Shown one piece after another: positions 8,474 to 9,816 of a stretch of DNA of 9,816 nt. Where the stretch lies: the NCBI GenBank assembly GCA_002719575.1, contig PBHS01000038.1, positions 63,022 to 72,837 of the forward strand, given 5' to 3'. A program made the position numbers and the translations under genes. The notes below the pieces were generated by a model. It did no database searches. It was not told where the DNA came from and saw only the letters and a program-made list of their open reading frames with translations. This DNA is from Gammaproteobacteria bacterium (GTDB taxonomy: Bacteria; Pseudomonadota; Gammaproteobacteria; Pseudomonadales; Pseudohongiellaceae). Every line of letters begins with the position of its first letter. Position 1 is the stretch's first letter.

Positions 8474-8526
8474 GTTTTATAGTGGTATAAAGTGGCTTTA
8501 TATAGTATAAAAGTGGTTTTTAGTGG
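8468..8526 (+). promoter_or_regulatory. Array of MraZ operator boxes, about 10-bp period
   Basis: AGTG cores stand at 8471 (AGTGT), 8481, 8491, 8512 and 8522 (all AGTGG). Steps are 10, 10, 21 and 10 bases, so all boxes fall on one face of the helix. The one missing position, near 8501, holds the degenerate TATAGTA. MraZ of E. coli binds direct repeats of TGGGN at a 10-base period upstream of its own gene, and Mollicutes MraZ boxes are reported as AAAGTG(T/G), again at a 10-base step. The boxes here look more like the second form. They run from the -10 through the early leader, the expected site for autorepression. Confidence 0.7.
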
Positions 8527-8571
8527 CATATGGAACTTGCCAGCGTCGTCGAAAAATTTTGGGGGCAGGGC

Positions 8572-9027
8572 ATGTTTCGCGGCATTAACACAATCAACCT
8601 GGATGCGAAAGGACGAATGGCTATGCCAGCTCGTTATCGCGAGCAGTTGGTCTCCGGCTGCGCCGGCCGGATGGTTGTGACGATCGATACGAATCACTGT
8701 TGTCTGCTGCTTTATCCCTTGCCAGAGTGGGAGCAGATTGAGCGACAAATTGAGTCTCTCTCCAGCTTTGATCATATGTCTCAGCGGGTCAAGCATCTGC
8801 TGATTGGCCATGCGAACGATCTAGAGCTTGATAACAGCGGACGCATTTTGGTGCCCCAGGAGCTCCGGCAGTACGCGAGACTGGAAAAACACATCTGTCT
8901 AATCGGGCAGGGTAAGAAATTAGAAATTTGGGATCAGCAAAGTTGGTCTGAACAGCGAGATAACTGGCTTACGGAGAGCGCAGCGGAAGGTGAACTGCCA
9001 GAAAAGCTGAGAACGCTTGCGCTTTAA
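8572..9027 (+). CDS. mraZ: Transcriptional regulator MraZ
   Basis: 151 residues, matching the 152 of E. coli MraZ. Two tandem SpoVT/AbrB-like halves each carry the family D-x-x-G-R motif: DAKGR at 11-15 and DNSGR at 87-91. [12 protein letters not shown] is the typical link after the first half. MraZ forms a ring-shaped oligomer that binds the direct repeats upstream of its own gene and represses the mra/dcw cluster. I start it at MFRG, as in E. coli, with GGGGGCAGGG (8561-8570) immediately upstream. An in-frame ATG at 8530 would add 14 residues but has no ribosome site. The stop is 25 bases before rsmH, the usual first partner in the operon. Confidence 0.95.
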   Translation: MFRGINTINLDAKGRMAMPARYREQLVSGCAGRMVVTIDTNHCCLLLYPLPEWEQIERQIESLSSFDHMSQRVKHLLIGHANDLELDNSGRILVPQELRQYARLEKHICLIGQGKKLEIWDQQSWSEQRDNWLTESAAEGELPEKLRTLAL

Positions 9028-9052
9028 CCAATCGCGAAGGCAGTCAGTACCA

Positions 9053-9816
9053 ATGCGGCATCATGAAACTGTTCTGCAACAAGAAGCGGTCTCAGCTCTG
9101 AATATTCGTCCCGATGGAAGATATGTAGACGCTACATTTGGTCGGGGAGGGCATGCCAGAGCAATATTGGATACTCTAGGTGAGGAGGGGGTTCTTCTGG
9201 CGCTGGACCGCGATCCTGAGGCGATCGCGGCCGCCCAGCGACTCATTGGACAAGACTCCCGTGTAAATGTCATCAAGACCCGATTTGGCGCATTGGAGCG
9301 CGTTCTGGCAGAGAACCTGTTGCGTGGCACGGTAGACGGGGTTTTGTTCGATTTGGGAGTGTCTTCGCCTCAGCTCGACGATCCGGGTCGAGGGTTTAGT
9401 TTCATGCGAGATGGTCCGCTCGACATGAGAATGGATAGCGAAGCAGGAGCTTCTGGCGCGGATTGGCTCACAAATGCCACTGAACAACAGATAGCTGATG
9501 TGATTTACCGACTCGGCGAGGAGCGCTATTCCAGAAGAATTGCGCGGGCTATTGTTAAGGTGAGGGCTGAAATGGCTATTACGCGAACCAGTCAACTTGC
9601 AAAAATCGTCAAACAAGCCCATCCCGCTTGGGAGAAGCATAAGCATCCTGCCACGCGGACATTTCAGGCAATTCGCATGCACATCAACAACGAGCTAACT
9701 GAGTTGACATCTGCGCTAGAAGCCGCCGTAAACAATTTGGCCGTCGGTGGCCGGCTTGTAGTGATAAGTTTTCATTCTCTTGAAGATCGAGTAGTCAAAA
9801 AGTTCATGGCCAAGTG
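9053..9816 (+). CDS. rsmH: 16S rRNA (cytosine1402-N4)-methyltransferase RsmH, 3' end outside window
   Basis: 254 complete codons are visible, about four fifths of the usual 310-residue protein; the frame is still open at the window edge. The S-adenosylmethionine-binding loop reads [15 protein letters not shown] (25-39) and the acidic end of strand 2 is LDRDPEAI (51-58). Family segments follow: [13 protein letters not shown] (98-110), [16 protein letters not shown] (113-128), [11 protein letters not shown] (198-208) and ISFHSLEDR (238-246). The enzyme methylates N4 of C1402 in 16S rRNA, the same nucleotide as RsmI. The ATG at 9053 begins M-R-H-H-E-T-V-L, equivalent to the HTTVLLDEAV region of E. 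coli, with GAAGG at 9036-9040 about twelve bases upstream. It should be co-transcribed with mraZ; ftsL would be expected next. Confidence 0.95.
   Translation, partial: MRHHETVLQQEAVSALNIRPDGRYVDATFGRGGHARAILDTLGEEGVLLALDRDPEAIAAAQRLIGQDSRVNVIKTRFGALERVLAENLLRGTVDGVLFDLGVSSPQLDDPGRGFSFMRDGPLDMRMDSEAGASGADWLTNATEQQIADVIYRLGEERYSRRIARAIVKVRAEMAITRTSQLAKIVKQAHPAWEKHKHPATRTFQAIRMHINNELTELTSALEAAVNNLAVGGRLVVISFHSLEDRVVKKFMAK

Larger units (their letters stand above)
8255..8571. other. Intergenic region between rnpB and mraZ
   Basis: 317 bases with no gene I can support. From left to right it holds a T-rich run just after the RNase P RNA, the rnpB terminator (8287-8332), about 110 A+T-rich bases (8333-8444) in which I see only a weak CCGC/GCGG hairpin near 8394-8406, the mraZ promoter (8445-8473), the MraZ box array (8468-8526) and the mraZ ribosome site (8561-8570). 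Confidence 0.7.

Noticed and set aside
8530..9027. Longer mraZ from the ATG at 8530 (165 residues)
   Set aside because: The added 14 residues have no counterpart in MraZ, the ATG lacks a ribosome site and abuts the operator array, while MFRG at 8572 has GGGGGCAGGG before it.

Overview
The window looks like a chromosomal core region of a gammaproteobacterium. The signs are a Rieske / cytochrome b / cytochrome c1 cluster followed by sspA-sspB, then a dolP / SIS-isomerase / lpoA block on the opposite strand, then rsmI, rnpB (type A RNase P RNA) and the start of the mra/dcw cell-wall cluster (mraZ, rsmH). From memory, Pseudomonas aeruginosa has almost the same order (about PA4421 to PA4431), and LpoA is largely limited to Gammaproteobacteria. 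Base composition looks moderate, near 50 percent G+C by eye. I cannot name the genus. I see no mobile element, tRNA, CRISPR array or phage gene.

Layout. 1-186 is the end of petA. 183-2240 is one open frame encoding cytochrome b joined to cytochrome c1, which is the most unusual feature here. sspA (2297-2929) and sspB (2969-3394) follow on the same strand. Facing them on the minus strand are dolP (3978-3403) and a GmhA/DiaA-family SIS isomerase (4571-3975), which overlap by four bases. A 476-base stretch with no convincing gene separates the isomerase from lpoA (6901-5048, minus). yraN would be expected in that stretch and is not recognisable. lpoA is divergent from rsmI (6990-7835), with 88 bases between their starts. 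rnpB (about 7892-8254) has a good sigma70 promoter and an intrinsic terminator. mraZ (8572-9027) has a strong promoter whose -10 box merges into a 10-bp-periodic array of probable MraZ operator boxes. rsmH begins at 9053 and runs off the window.

How the genes work together. petA and petBC encode the ubiquinol:cytochrome c oxidoreductase (bc1 complex) of aerobic or denitrifying respiration. SspA binds RNA polymerase as a stress regulator, and SspB delivers ssrA-tagged proteins to ClpXP. DolP and LpoA are outer-membrane lipoproteins serving envelope integrity and peptidoglycan synthesis; the isomerase lies between them and serves either LPS heptose synthesis or DnaA-dependent initiation. RsmI and RsmH methylate the same 16S rRNA nucleotide, C1402 in E. 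coli numbering, at the 2'-O and N4 positions. RnpB matures tRNAs. MraZ represses its own mra/dcw operon.
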